Of a stretch of DNA of 64,000 nucleotides, positions 53,408 to 61,912 are shown piece by piece. Source of the DNA: Pelobacter sp. (lineage in GTDB: Bacteria > Desulfobacterota > Desulfuromonadia > Geobacterales > Pseudopelobacteraceae); NCBI GenBank assembly GCA_030824515.1, contig JAVBXN010000032.1, positions 1 through 64,000 on the forward strand. Reading direction: 5' to 3'. Within the stretch, counting starts at the first letter, position 1. Each line of letters begins with the position of its first letter. Both the position numbers and the translations under genes were made by a program. The notes beneath the pieces were generated by a model. The model saw only the letters and a list, made by a program, of their open reading frames with translations, did not search any database and was not told the DNA's origin.

Positions 53408-53851
53408 ATGTATGACGTAGAAAACAGCATCGGATTCCTGCTTTCCAAAGGATACCAGCGCGCCTGGGCGCTGCTGCGGGAAGAGATCGAACAATACGAA
53501 CTGACACCGCCCCAGTTCGCGCTGCTGGCGTTTCTCTGGCGCGAGGACGGCCTGACCCAGACCGAACTGTCGGAAGCAGGGCAGATCGACCGCACCACAC
53601 TGGGTGGCTTGATAGACCGACTTGAAAAAACCGGGCTGGTCGAGCGCCGTCCGCACCCCCGGGACCGGCGCGCCTACCAGATCCACCTGACCACACGCGG
53701 ACGAGAACTGGAAGGCCCGTTGAGCGAGTGCGCAACGCGGACGCTGGCCAGGCTCACCAATGGCCTGACTGAAACTGAAGTCAGCGAACTGCGCCGAATG
53801 CTGATAATACTGAGGGGAGAAAGGACTGTGTATGATTTTCCAGCGTGCTAG
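53408..53851 (+). CDS. MarR-family transcriptional regulator
   Basis: 147 residues from the ATG at 53408, with GAGGT upstream; a longer frame from 53375 is less likely. Winged-helix MarR fold: LTPPQFALLAFLWREDGLTQTELSEAGQIDRTTLGGLIDRLEKTGLVERRPHPRDRRAYQI (split across ~30-95), including the DRR wing. It is likely an autorepressor of the marR-tolC-emrA-emrB operon, released by a drug or phenolic ligand. Its last 20 bp overlap tolC. Confidence 0.93.
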   Translation: MYDVENSIGFLLSKGYQRAWALLREEIEQYELTPPQFALLAFLWREDGLTQTELSEAGQIDRTTLGGLIDRLEKTGLVERRPHPRDRRAYQIHLTTRGRELEGPLSECATRTLARLTNGLTETEVSELRRMLIILRGERTVYDFPAC

Positions 53852-55106
53852 CCTTGTCTGCATGGTTTTGCTTGCTGTGGCCGCCCGGAGTTGGGCCGCG
53901 CCGTTGACACTGCAGGAATGCCTGCAGAAAGCCAGAACCAATAACCCGTCTTTAAAGAGCGCCGCCTGGGATGCCGGCCTGGCCCGGGAGAATGTCCGCC
54001 TGGCCAGGTCAGGCAACTATCCGCGCATCGACGCCCAGGCCGGATATACGATGCAACTGGAACCGCAGGCGGTCATCATCAGCGGACGGACCGCCGAGAC
54101 CCAGGAAGCGGATTTTGCCTCTGCCGGACTCTCGGCCAGTTACACTATCTACGACTTCGGGCGACGCGACGCCAGAAGTCAGCAGGCCGGGGCCGCAGCC
54201 GACGCTTCGTATCAGAACTTTGAATCGAAACGGAGCGACGTTGCGCTGCAGGTGATTGAAACCTGGTTCGGCATCCTCGAAACCGGCAAATTGATATCCG
54301 CCGCTTCCGACGAAGTCACCCAGGTCGGCGAACACCGTCGGGTGGCGCAGGTACTGTTCGAAGAAGGGGTCGTGACCCGCAACGATGTCCTGCAGGCCGA
54401 TGTCCGCCTGGCCGCCTCGCGCCAGAAACTGCTGACACTCAAGAACCGGCTCGAAAACGGCTGGCTGCTGCTGAATTTCCTGACCGGCAACCAACCCGGG
54501 TTCAGGGCGGAGCTCGACGAAAGCGACTCGCTGGCTACAGTTAAAGCAGATGATAATGATTTATCTTCCATCATATTGAAGCGCCACGATATTCAGGCGC
54601 TTCAGCACGGTGTCGAAGCCAGTGAGTTCGAGGTCAGCGAAAGCCGCGGCAACTTTTTCCCGGAGCTGTACAGCCGTGTGGCTCTGGATTACGTGCAGAA
54701 CGACAAGGTGCGCGAGCAGACCATCATGTCGGCCACACTCGGTCTCAAATTCAACCTGTTTGACGGCTACGCATCCACGGCAACCAGGGAAAAGGCGATC
54801 AAGAACCGCTCGCGAATCCAGGACAACCTCAGGCTGGCACGGGAACAGGCCCTGCTTGAGATCAATAGCGCCAGAAACGATGTCGCTGTATCGAAAGAAC
54901 GGATTACCGTGGCCGAAACGGCGATCCGCCAGAGTGAAGAGAACCTGCGGATCAACAGGGAACGTTACCGTGAACGGGTCGGAACCGCCACCGAAGTGCT
55001 GGATGCCCAGACACTGCTGACCCAGACCCGGACCGATTACCACCGTGCCAGCTATGAATACCAGGTCGCCACGGCACGCCTGAAACGGGCAAGCGGGGAA
55101 CTGTAA
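53832..55106 (+). CDS. TolC-family outer-membrane efflux protein
   Basis: 424 residues. A signal peptide ends near RSWAA (~22). Two repeats of the OEP coiled-coil barrel (LTLQECLQKARTNNPSLKS, later RYRERVGTATEVLDAQTLLTQTRTDY) are typical. It forms the outer-membrane duct for the EmrAB pump encoded next. AAAGGA lies before the ATG, which overlaps the 3' end of marR. It is followed by a large inverted repeat before emrA. Confidence 0.92.
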   Translation: MIFQRASLVCMVLLAVAARSWAAPLTLQECLQKARTNNPSLKSAAWDAGLARENVRLARSGNYPRIDAQAGYTMQLEPQAVIISGRTAETQEADFASAGLSASYTIYDFGRRDARSQQAGAAADASYQNFESKRSDVALQVIETWFGILETGKLISAASDEVTQVGEHRRVAQVLFEEGVVTRNDVLQADVRLAASRQKLLTLKNRLENGWLLLNFLTGNQPGFRAELDESDSLATVKADDNDLSSIILKRHDIQALQHGVEASEFEVSESRGNFFPELYSRVALDYVQNDKVREQTIMSATLGLKFNLFDGYASTATREKAIKNRSRIQDNLRLAREQALLEINSARNDVAVSKERITVAETAIRQSEENLRINRERYRERVGTATEVLDAQTLLTQTRTDYHRASYEYQVATARLKRASGEL

Positions 55107-55116
55107 GTAACGATCC

Positions 55117-55163
55117 CTTTGGCTCCGCTCAGGGAACTTTCCGGTCGCTGAGCGGAGCCGAAG
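55117..55163. repeat. 16-bp inverted repeat between tolC and emrA
   Basis: Arms at 55117-55132 and 55148-55163 (core GGCTCCGCTCAG with CTGAGCGGAGCC) around a 15-nt loop, followed by CAAATTTTTT. The arm resembles a dispersed CTGAGCGGAGYCGAAG palindrome seen in many bacterial genomes. It can also act as an attenuator within the operon. Confidence 0.6.
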
Positions 55164-55184
55164 CAAATTTTTTGGAGGAAACAG

Positions 55185-56285
55185 ATGTCAGAAGAAGTAA
55201 ATGCCGGCGCAATACCGGTCGAACCACCTGCCGCCGGGAAACCGGTTCTCAACAAGCGAATTAAGGCACTGCTGGTGATGCTGATCATCGTCATTGTCGG
55301 CGGATGGTACGGCGTGACGCTGTTCATCAAGAGCAAAACCCACGTCGAGACCGACAACGCCTTCATCGAAGCCCGCATCGTGCCGGTATCCGCCAAGGTT
55401 TCCGGGACAGTGTCGCGGGTACTGGTAAATGACAACCAGTTCGTCAAAAAGGGAGACCTGCTGCTTGAGCTGGACCGGGATGACTATAGTCTGAAAGTTG
55501 CGGAAAGCGCGGCCGGAGTCGGCATAGCCGAAAACGAAACCGGCGGCGAATATCTGAAGGTCGATGCGGCCCTGGCCGCGCAGCAGTCGGCTGCGGCGCG
55601 CCATGACCAGAGCGTGATCGATCTTGAGCGGGGTGAGAAACTGTACCTGCGCGAGGTGATCCCCAAAGAGCAGCTGGACCGCTTGCGCACCGCCAATCTG
55701 GTCGCCCGGGCCCAGTTGAAGGAAACCGGGGAGAATCTTAAGCGCGCCCGGGCGGAGGCCGGACTTGGAGTCAAAACCGGCAACAGGGCCAAGGTGCAGG
55801 AGCGCCAGGCCCAGCTGGACGAGGCCAGGCTGAAGCTCTCCTACACCAGCATCCATGCCGCCCGCGATGGCTACATCACCAGGAAGTCGATTGAAGCGGG
55901 CGTCAACATCCAGGCCGGACAGCAGCTGATGGCGCTGGTCCCGCTGCAGGATGCCTGGATCACGGCCAACTACAAGGAGCGACAGATTACCCATATCAAA
56001 CCGGGCCAGAAGGTCGAATTCAGCGTGGATGCCTATCCGGGACGCACCTTCAGCGGCCGGGTGGACAGCATCATGGCCGGCACCGGCGCCGCCTTCTCGC
56101 TGCTGCCGCCGGAAAATGCCACCGGCAATTACGTCAAGGTGGTACAGCGACTGCCGGTCAAGATCGCCATCGACGGCAGTTCGGATCCGACGCACCTGCT
56201 GCGGGTCGGCATGAGCGTGGTGCCTACAATTCAGACCGGACGGAGCAGCGCCGAGGTTCTCAGGGACCTCAATCCATTCAGATAA
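55185..56285 (+). CDS. emrA: EmrA-type membrane fusion protein (HlyD family)
   Basis: 366 residues, GGAGGAAA before the ATG. One TM near ~30-48, then a biotinyl-lipoyl-like region (VETDNAFIEARIVPVSAKVSGTV), a coiled-coil hairpin at ~95-205, and the beta-barrel (LSYTSIHAARDGYITRKSIEAGVNIQAGQQLMALVP). It bridges the inner-membrane EmrB pump and the TolC duct. The N-terminus has an acidic, Pro-rich lead (VNAGAIPVEPPAAG). It is followed by emrB after 12 bp. Confidence 0.93.
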   Translation: MSEEVNAGAIPVEPPAAGKPVLNKRIKALLVMLIIVIVGGWYGVTLFIKSKTHVETDNAFIEARIVPVSAKVSGTVSRVLVNDNQFVKKGDLLLELDRDDYSLKVAESAAGVGIAENETGGEYLKVDAALAAQQSAAARHDQSVIDLERGEKLYLREVIPKEQLDRLRTANLVARAQLKETGENLKRARAEAGLGVKTGNRAKVQERQAQLDEARLKLSYTSIHAARDGYITRKSIEAGVNIQAGQQLMALVPLQDAWITANYKERQITHIKPGQKVEFSVDAYPGRTFSGRVDSIMAGTGAAFSLLPPENATGNYVKVVQRLPVKIAIDGSSDPTHLLRVGMSVVPTIQTGRSSAEVLRDLNPFR

Positions 56286-56297
56286 ACCACGGAAACA

Positions 56298-57860
56298 ATG
56301 ACACAATCCGACGACAGAAACATAAACAAATGGCTGATCACGATCACCGTGATGCTGCCGGCGATCATGGAGATCATCGACACCTCGGTGGCCAACGTGG
56401 CCCTGCCGCACATGCAGGGGAGCCTCAACGCCGGCACGGACGAGGTTACCTGGGTGCTGACCTCCTACCTGGTCGCCAACGCGGTGGTGCTGCCGATGAC
56501 CGGTTGGCTGTCGCGCGTGTTCGGGCGCAAGCGTTTCCTGATGACCTGCATCGTACTCTTCACGCTTGCCTCGCTTTTGTGCGGCGCGGCTCCCAATCTG
56601 GGCTCGCTGATATTCTTCAGGATACTGCAGGGGGCGGCCGGAGGGGCGCTGATCCCGATCAGCCAGGCAATCCTGATGGAAACCTTCCCGCCGCACCAGC
56701 GCGGCATGGCCATGGCCATCTTCGGCGTCGGGGCCATGTTCGGACCGATCGTCGGCCCGGCCCTGGGAGGCTGGATCACCGACAACATGAGCTGGCGCTG
56801 GATTTTCTACATCAACCTGCCGATCGGCATAATCGCCATGGTGCTGTGCGCCTTTTTCATCTTTGACCCGGCCTATCTGAGGCAACGGGCCACGGCGCTC
56901 AAGATCGACTACTGGGGACTGTTTCTGCTGACGTCCAGCATGGGGTCGTTACAGGTCGTACTGGACAAGGGGCAGCAGGAGGACTGGTTCAGCTCGTCTT
57001 TCATCATAACCTTCAGCGCGGTTTTCATCATTTCGATGATTGCGCTGATCTGGGTCGAGCTGACCCACGAACACCCGATCATCAACCTGCGCCTGTTCAA
57101 GAATGTATCCTTTTCGGCCGGCAACCTGATCATGTTCGTGGTCGGTTTCTGTCTCTACAGTTCGATCGTGATGATTCCGCTCTTCCTGCAGACCCTGATG
57201 GGCTACTCGGCCACCGATGCCGGCATGGTCATGGCTCCCGGCGGCGTGGCGACCCTGATCACGATGCCCTTCGTGGGTGCGGCGCTGGCCAAGCGCGACG
57301 GACGCAAGATCGTGTTTTTGGGGCTGATGCTGGGAGCTGGTTCGATGTTCATCATGCAGGGGCTGAATCTGCAGGGGGCCTTCTGGAACTACACCTGGCC
57401 CAGAATCGTGCTTGGATTCGGGCTGGCTATGATCTTCGTGCCGTTGACGACCGTCACGCTGGCGACGATCTCAAGGGATGAGATGGGCAATGCCACCGGC
57501 ATGTTCAACCTGCTGCGCAACATCGGCGGCAGCGTCGGCATCGCCATGGCCGCCACGCTGCTGGCCCGCTATCAGCAGTTCTACCAGACCAGCCTGGTTG
57601 CCAACATCAATCCCTATAATCCGATCTGGCAGACCCGCTTTGAAGGACTGAAGCAGACCCTTATCTCCAAGGGGATGGCTGTCTCCCAGGCAGACGGCAG
57701 CGCGCTGGGGATGGTTTACGGCGAAGTCCGCCGGCAGGCGGGCGCGCTGGCCTTCAACCGCATCTTCTTCATCATCGGCCTGACCTTCCTGGTGATCATG
57801 CCGCTGCTGTTGTTGCTGAAACGCACCAGGCATCATGCGGAGGGAAGTGCCGGGCATTGA
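56298..57860 (+). CDS. emrB: EmrB-type drug-proton antiporter (DHA2 MFS)
   Basis: 520 residues with fourteen membrane segments. Family marks: the N-terminal MEIIDTSVANVALPHMQGSL, the motif A-like LSRVFGRKRFL and GAMFGPIVGPALGGWITDN. It exports hydrophobic drugs together with EmrA and TolC. It is the last gene of the operon and ends 19 bp from the convergent tupC. Confidence 0.94.
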   Translation: MTQSDDRNINKWLITITVMLPAIMEIIDTSVANVALPHMQGSLNAGTDEVTWVLTSYLVANAVVLPMTGWLSRVFGRKRFLMTCIVLFTLASLLCGAAPNLGSLIFFRILQGAAGGALIPISQAILMETFPPHQRGMAMAIFGVGAMFGPIVGPALGGWITDNMSWRWIFYINLPIGIIAMVLCAFFIFDPAYLRQRATALKIDYWGLFLLTSSMGSLQVVLDKGQQEDWFSSSFIITFSAVFIISMIALIWVELTHEHPIINLRLFKNVSFSAGNLIMFVVGFCLYSSIVMIPLFLQTLMGYSATDAGMVMAPGGVATLITMPFVGAALAKRDGRKIVFLGLMLGAGSMFIMQGLNLQGAFWNYTWPRIVLGFGLAMIFVPLTTVTLATISRDEMGNATGMFNLLRNIGGSVGIAMAATLLARYQQFYQTSLVANINPYNPIWQTRFEGLKQTLISKGMAVSQADGSALGMVYGEVRRQAGALAFNRIFFIIGLTFLVIMPLLLLLKRTRHHAEGSAGH

Positions 57861-57879
57861 TCCGGCCCAATCCGAAGCA

Positions 57880-58623
57880 TCATTTCATCGTATGAACAGT
57901 CGTGCGGCGGAACGCGGCCACAAAGGCATTGACCGGATTTTCCATCACCTCGGCCGGACTGCCCTCCTGAACGATCGTACCCTTGTCCATCACCACCAGA
58001 CGATCCACCACCCTCAGCGCCTCGATCCTGTCGTGGGTGGCGATGATCGCCGCGGTCCCGGATTCGTGCAGGATCCGCCCCAGATCCTCAGCCAGCACGA
58101 TGCGGGTCGGCAGATCCAGGCTTGAAAAGGGCTCGTCCATCAGGATCAGTTTCGGCTTGACGGCAAAAGCGCGCGCCAGGCTAACCCGCTGCGCTTCACC
58201 GCCGGAGAGCTTATGCGCCGAGCGGCCGGCCAGGTGGACTATTTTGAAGAGCTCCAGGCTTTCCATGCCCAGTTCCCTGGCCTCGGAACGTTTTGTACCG
58301 CGAATCCGCAATCCTTCGGCCACGTTATCCAACACGGTTGTATCGAACAGCAACGGTTCCTGGAAAACCATCGCAATCTGGCGCCTGTAGGCATTTTCAT
58401 CACGTTGTGTAACCTCGCTGCCATTGAAAGAGATCCTGCCGCCATCCCTGTTGATCAGGCAGGCCAGACCCAGCAGGAAGCTGGATTTGCCGGCGCCGTT
58501 CGGCCCGATCACGGCCACCTTCTGATCGGCAGCCACGGAAAAACGCGGCAGGTCGATCACCTGCACGCCGCCGCGCCTGATCTTCAATCGCTCCACCTGC
58601 AATATCGGCATCGCGGTGTTCAT
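57880..58623 (-). CDS. tupC: Tungstate ABC transporter ATP-binding protein
   Basis: 247 residues. Walker A GPNGAGKSS, Q-loop VFQEPLLF, signature LSGGEAQRVSLARAF, Walker B LILMDEPFSSLD and the H-loop ATHDR are all present. It matches the Tup/WtpC type that energises tungstate uptake. It overlaps tupB by 4 bp. No tupA binding protein is in the window. The family is also used for molybdate; the split between them is inferred. Confidence 0.88.
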   Translation of the reverse strand: MNTAMPILQVERLKIRRGGVQVIDLPRFSVAADQKVAVIGPNGAGKSSFLLGLACLINRDGGRISFNGSEVTQRDENAYRRQIAMVFQEPLLFDTTVLDNVAEGLRIRGTKRSEARELGMESLELFKIVHLAGRSAHKLSGGEAQRVSLARAFAVKPKLILMDEPFSSLDLPTRIVLAEDLGRILHESGTAAIIATHDRIEALRVVDRLVVMDKGTIVQEGSPAEVMENPVNAFVAAFRRTTVHTMK

Positions 58624-59318
58624 CGCGGACGCTCGCGCTGCTGGATAACGGTCAACAGGTAATTGACGCCAAAGGCCAGCGACAGCAGAATCAGCGACAG
58701 TGCTATCGCCACATCGAAATTGCCCTTGCCGGTTTCCATCACGGTGGCAGTGGTCAGCACGCGGGTTTGGCCCTTGATGTTGCCACCCACCATGATCGAG
58801 GCGCCAACCTCGGAGATGACACCGCCGAACCCGGCCATCACCGCCGCCAGGAGCGGCAGGCGCGATTCCCGCACCAGGATCCAGACGGTCTGCAGCCGGG
58901 TTGCGCCCAGCGCCCGTACCTGGAGCTTGAGGTTGGCCGGCAGATTCTGGATCGAAGCGATGGTTATGCCGGTAACGATCGGAGTAGCGATCACGGTCTG
59001 GGCCAGCACCATTGCCAGCGGCGTGTAGAGAATTTCAAGGAAACCCATCGGACCATTGCGCCAGAGGAAGATCGTCACGAACAGCCCCACCACCACCGGC
59101 GGCAGCCCCATCCCGGTGTTGACCAGGCTGATCACAAAACGGCGCCCCGGAAAAGCGGCCAGTGCCAGGAATACGCCGAACGGAATTCCCAGGAAGAGAC
59201 TCGCCAGTGTGGCGCTGCAGGAGATCCGGAGCGACAGCAGAGTCACCTCCAGCACCTCCCGGTCCAGCGAGAAGATCAGCTTCAGCGCGGTAACAAAGCC
59301 GTCGAGAATCAGCTCCAT
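58620..59318 (-). CDS. tupB: Tungstate ABC transporter permease
   Basis: 232 residues, six membrane segments. TupB-specific regions are SLRISCSATLASLFLGIPFGVFLA, GMGLPPVVVGLFVTIFLWRNGPMG and EVGASIMVGGNIKGQTRVLTTATVMETGKG (~175-205), the EAA-like ATPase dock. Tungstate is needed for tungsten or molybdenum pterin enzymes. GGGAG lies 6 nt before the ATG. A 16-codon leader ORF overlaps the start, and an elaborate leader with a terminator and an aptamer-like fold lies further upstream. Confidence 0.9.
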   Translation of the reverse strand: MELILDGFVTALKLIFSLDREVLEVTLLSLRISCSATLASLFLGIPFGVFLALAAFPGRRFVISLVNTGMGLPPVVVGLFVTIFLWRNGPMGFLEILYTPLAMVLAQTVIATPIVTGITIASIQNLPANLKLQVRALGATRLQTVWILVRESRLPLLAAVMAGFGGVISEVGASIMVGGNIKGQTRVLTTATVMETGKGNFDVAIALSLILLSLAFGVNYLLTVIQQRERPR

Positions 59319-59359
59319 CGCAATCTCCCGGATGCGGACGATACCGCTCTTTTATTCAT
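59309..59359 (-). CDS. 16-codon leader ORF overlapping tupB
   Basis: ATG at 59359 with a strong GGAGG 6 nt upstream; it encodes MNKRAVSSASGRLRWS and stops at TGA 59311-59309, overlapping the tupB start (59318) by 10 bp in another frame. Translation could be coupled to tupB. It lies downstream of the leader terminator, so it is only transcribed on read-through. Confidence 0.4.
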   Translation of the reverse strand: MNKRAVSSASGRLRWS

Positions 59360-59399
59360 TACAATCCTCCATACAGATCATGATAGCAGTCGCATCAAA

Positions 59400-59432
59400 C
59401 AAAAAAGCCCCTTCTCGTGATGGAAAAGGGGC
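59400..59432 (-). terminator. Intrinsic terminator in the tupB leader
   Basis: On the minus strand a 10-bp stem (core GCCCCTT 59432-59426 with AAGGGGC 59413-59407, one wobble in the extension) with a 6-nt loop and TTTTTT (59406-59401). It is 82 nt upstream of tupB, so it must be bypassed for tupBC expression. Confidence 0.8.
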
Positions 59433-59471
59433 GTGGACAAACCGGCGCTGCGCTCTGTCATATACACGATT

Positions 59472-59480
59472 CCCCTTTTC
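59472..59480 (-). promoter_or_regulatory. Antiterminator strand in the tupB leader
   Basis: GAAAAGGGG on the minus strand is a perfect 9-bp complement of CCCCTTTTC (59431-59423), the 5' arm of the terminator. The same segment can instead pair with the upstream CCTTT (59489-59481) in a small hairpin. These mutually exclusive pairings form a switch. Confidence 0.55.
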
Positions 59481-59484
59481 GAAA

Positions 59485-59575
59485 GGAGGGCGGCGCTGTT
59501 TCCGGCGACACCCGCAGGTTGCAGGCCATGGGGTTTTACCCGACAGGTTCTGCAACTCGGAGACTGGCAATTTGG
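59485..59575 (-). promoter_or_regulatory. Candidate Moco/Tuco-like riboswitch aptamer
   Basis: From the predicted start near 59575 the minus-strand RNA carries CTCCGAG (59562-59556), a perfect 7-bp helix GTTGCAG/CTGCAAC (59556-59550 with 59524-59518), a GAAA tetraloop closed by G-C (near 59500) and GCCCTCC (59491-59485). Position before a tungstate transporter and before a terminator supports a molybdenum/tungsten cofactor sensor. I recall a conserved CUCCGAG in Moco RNAs, but could not score it against the model. Confidence 0.45.
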
Positions 59576-59581
59576 AGCCGC

Positions 59582-59611
59582 ACTATAGCGGAATTGATTG
59601 CAGCAAGGCAA
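59582..59611 (-). promoter_or_regulatory. Candidate sigma-70 promoter of the tupBC leader
   Basis: On the minus strand TTGCCT (59611-59606) and TATAGT (59587-59582), spacer 18 nt. It places the transcription start near 59575, at the 5' edge of the folded leader. Confidence 0.5.
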
Positions 59612-59635
59612 GCTGTAAATAGTGGATCAATAAGG

Positions 59636-61429
59636 CTAACCGGTCATGGAGATCACTTCTTCGTAGGTAGTGGAACCTTCCAGCATCTTTTTTATCGCCA
59701 CTTCGCGCAGACTGACCAGACCATCCTGGCGCGCGGCTGCCGCAATCCGGGAAAGTTCCGCCGAGCCGCTGATAAGTGCCTTCATGTTCTCGTTGATATC
59801 CAGGACTTCGAACAGACCGCTGCGCCCCTTGTAACCGGTGCCGCGGCACTTTTTGCACCCCTCCCCCTCCCAGACCGTATGCTTTATCTGCGGCAATTGC
59901 AGGTAATCACACTCTTCGCGGGTGAGAATCCGGGCCGTCTTGCAGTCCGGACAGATCTTGCGAACCAGGCGCTGCGCCACAATGCCCAACACTGTGGCCG
60001 AAATCAGGAACGGCGGCACCCCCAGATCCAGCAGACGGATGATGGTGGAAACCGCATCGTTGGTATGCAGCGTGGAAAGCACCAGGTGCCCGGTCAACGC
60101 GGCCTGTACGGCGTTTTCGGCCGTTTCACGGTCTCGGATCTCGCCGATCATGATGATATCCGGGTCCTGGCGCAGGATGTTTCTAAGAATGCTGTCGAAA
60201 CCGACCCCGATCGCCTGCTGGACCCCGATCTGGTTGAACTCCTCCATCACCATTTCGATCGGGTCTTCGACGGTGACGATATTGACCTCCGGCGAGGAGA
60301 GCGACCTGAGCGAGGAATAGAGCGTGGTGGTTTTGCCGCTGCCGGTCGGGCCGGTCACCAGGATGATGCCGTTCGGCCGGCGCAGGAATGAATTATAGAG
60401 CGCCATTTCCCGCGAGTAGAAGCCCATGCTGTCCAGGTCCTGCAGCAGGATATCCGGATCGAATACCCTGATGACCACTTTTTCGCCGAACGCCACCGGG
60501 ACAGTCGAGACGCGCAACTCGATATCCTTGTTGTTGAAATTGGTCTTGATGCGGCCGTCCTGTGGCCGGCGCTTTTCGGCCAGGTCCATGCGCGAGAGCA
60601 TCTTGATCCGCGAAACGATCGGAGCGTGCAGCTGTTTCGGGATCACGTGGATGTTGTGCATTACTCCGTCGATCCGGAAACGGATCAGCGCGGTCTCCCG
60701 TTTCGGCTCGATGTGGATATCGCTGGCATGCTGGTCAAAGGAATAGTTAAGCAGGAAATCGACCGCGGAGACCACGTGCTTGTCGGTGCCCTCGATTGTC
60801 TCGTGCTGCCCCTTGATCTTGAAGAACTGTTCCAGGTTGCCCAGATCCACCGAACTGGTTGCCTCGGCTTCGGCCGCGACCACCGATGCGCGGAAACCGT
60901 AGAACTCCCGCAGGATCTTCATGATATCGCTTTTGGAGCTGAGTACCCGACGGATCTCCAGGCGGCGGGCCGAGGCCAGGCCGCTGACAATGGTCTCGTT
61001 GAAAGGATCCGCCACGGCTACGGTAATGACGCCGTCCGACTCATCGACCGCGACAATCATGTTTTTAAGCGCGAAGGGGCGCGGTATGTGTTCGGTAACC
61101 ACGTCGAGTTTCAAGCGGAGAGGGTCGATCTTGAAGTACGGCAGGCCGGTTACCGCGGCCAAGGCCTCGGTAACCGTGTCCTCGCTCAGAAGCTGCCCGG
61201 CGGTGGATGGTATCACCAGGTTGAAGGAAGCGATCACTTCCGCCGGTGAAACCGTTTCGGCCCCGGCATGGCTGCGTCGTGACGCACCGGAGTGATGCTG
61301 GGCGTAGAGACGCAGTTCCTGGTCCTTCCCCCGGACCAGCACATCTTTTAACTGCTCTTTCGACAACAATCCCCTGCGCTCGAGCATATGCGCGACATTT
61401 TCCACTGTGAGCTTGTTTATGTTCGGCAT
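59636..61429 (-). CDS. PilB/GspE-family type II secretion or pilus assembly ATPase
   Basis: 597 residues from the ATG at 61429; a TTG at 61441 overlaps the upstream stop. N-terminal T2SSE_N-like domain, then an ATPase with Walker A GPTGSGKTTT, the Asp box VEDPIEMVMEEFNQIGV, Walker B DIIMIGEIRD, the His box TGHLVLSTLHTNDA and a zinc tetracysteine site (CPDC and CKKC, ~520-555). It powers pilus extension or secretion. No pilC, pilM or gsp genes are nearby, so it is an orphan copy, expressed with the small membrane protein gene upstream. Confidence 0.92.
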   Translation of the reverse strand: MPNINKLTVENVAHMLERRGLLSKEQLKDVLVRGKDQELRLYAQHHSGASRRSHAGAETVSPAEVIASFNLVIPSTAGQLLSEDTVTEALAAVTGLPYFKIDPLRLKLDVVTEHIPRPFALKNMIVAVDESDGVITVAVADPFNETIVSGLASARRLEIRRVLSSKSDIMKILREFYGFRASVVAAEAEATSSVDLGNLEQFFKIKGQHETIEGTDKHVVSAVDFLLNYSFDQHASDIHIEPKRETALIRFRIDGVMHNIHVIPKQLHAPIVSRIKMLSRMDLAEKRRPQDGRIKTNFNNKDIELRVSTVPVAFGEKVVIRVFDPDILLQDLDSMGFYSREMALYNSFLRRPNGIILVTGPTGSGKTTTLYSSLRSLSSPEVNIVTVEDPIEMVMEEFNQIGVQQAIGVGFDSILRNILRQDPDIIMIGEIRDRETAENAVQAALTGHLVLSTLHTNDAVSTIIRLLDLGVPPFLISATVLGIVAQRLVRKICPDCKTARILTREECDYLQLPQIKHTVWEGEGCKKCRGTGYKGRSGLFEVLDINENMKALISGSAELSRIAAAARQDGLVSLREVAIKKMLEGSTTYEEVISMTG

Positions 61430-61437
61430 GGTTCCCG

Positions 61438-61845
61438 TCAATTCGTGAATTTGTTACTCTGTTCGGCTTTCATCCTCTTGGCCTCGATACGCCTTGCAAC
61501 CTCTTCCACCACCTGATCCGCCGATGGAACCGTCACGGCCGGTATCTGGCCGGCAATCACCTGCTCGGGCATGACCGGAGAAGCTCCGGAACCATGGTGC
61601 CTCGGCCGTGGTGGCGGCTGGTCCTGGTAGAGCATCAGCGTGGACAACAGGTTTCTGAAAAGCCGGAATCCGAGCCAGGCCACTATCAGCAGCGCTACGA
61701 TATCCTCACGCCAGTACTCGAAGCTGCGCTGCTGCACCATCGCTCCTGCCAGGAGTCCGGCCGAGGCAAACATCAGGCCGAAGGCATTGCCTATCACACG
61801 ATACTCGATATCGGAAGGTATTTTTATTTGAACAGTTTTAGCCAT
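61438..61845 (-). CDS. Small membrane protein of unknown function
   Basis: 135 residues. Two hydrophobic segments (~18-38 and ~48-66) and a long cytoplasmic-looking tail with a Pro-rich stretch (QPPPRPRHHGSG) and a helix ending in EEVARRIEAKRMKAEQ. It stops 9 bp before the PilB-like start, so the two are co-transcribed. The family is not recognised; a link to the PilB-type motor is inferred from position. Confidence 0.65.
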   Translation of the reverse strand: MAKTVQIKIPSDIEYRVIGNAFGLMFASAGLLAGAMVQQRSFEYWREDIVALLIVAWLGFRLFRNLLSTLMLYQDQPPPRPRHHGSGASPVMPEQVIAGQIPAVTVPSADQVVEEVARRIEAKRMKAEQSNKFTN

Positions 61846-61912
61846 GCCTCGACCTCAAGCGTTTGCTTATATTTCGTCTGCAATACTGCACCATTAACTA
61901 TTAATCGACAAA

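Noticed and set aside
55188-56885. 565-residue minus-strand ORF
   Set aside because: It is antisense to emrA and emrB, which have clear family motifs. The translation is rich in His, Asp, Gly and Arg with no domain, typical of a GC-rich shadow.
59378-59611. 77-residue minus-strand ORF in the tupB leader
   Set aside because: It spans the folded leader and terminator, and its codons are constrained by the RNA pairing; no domain.
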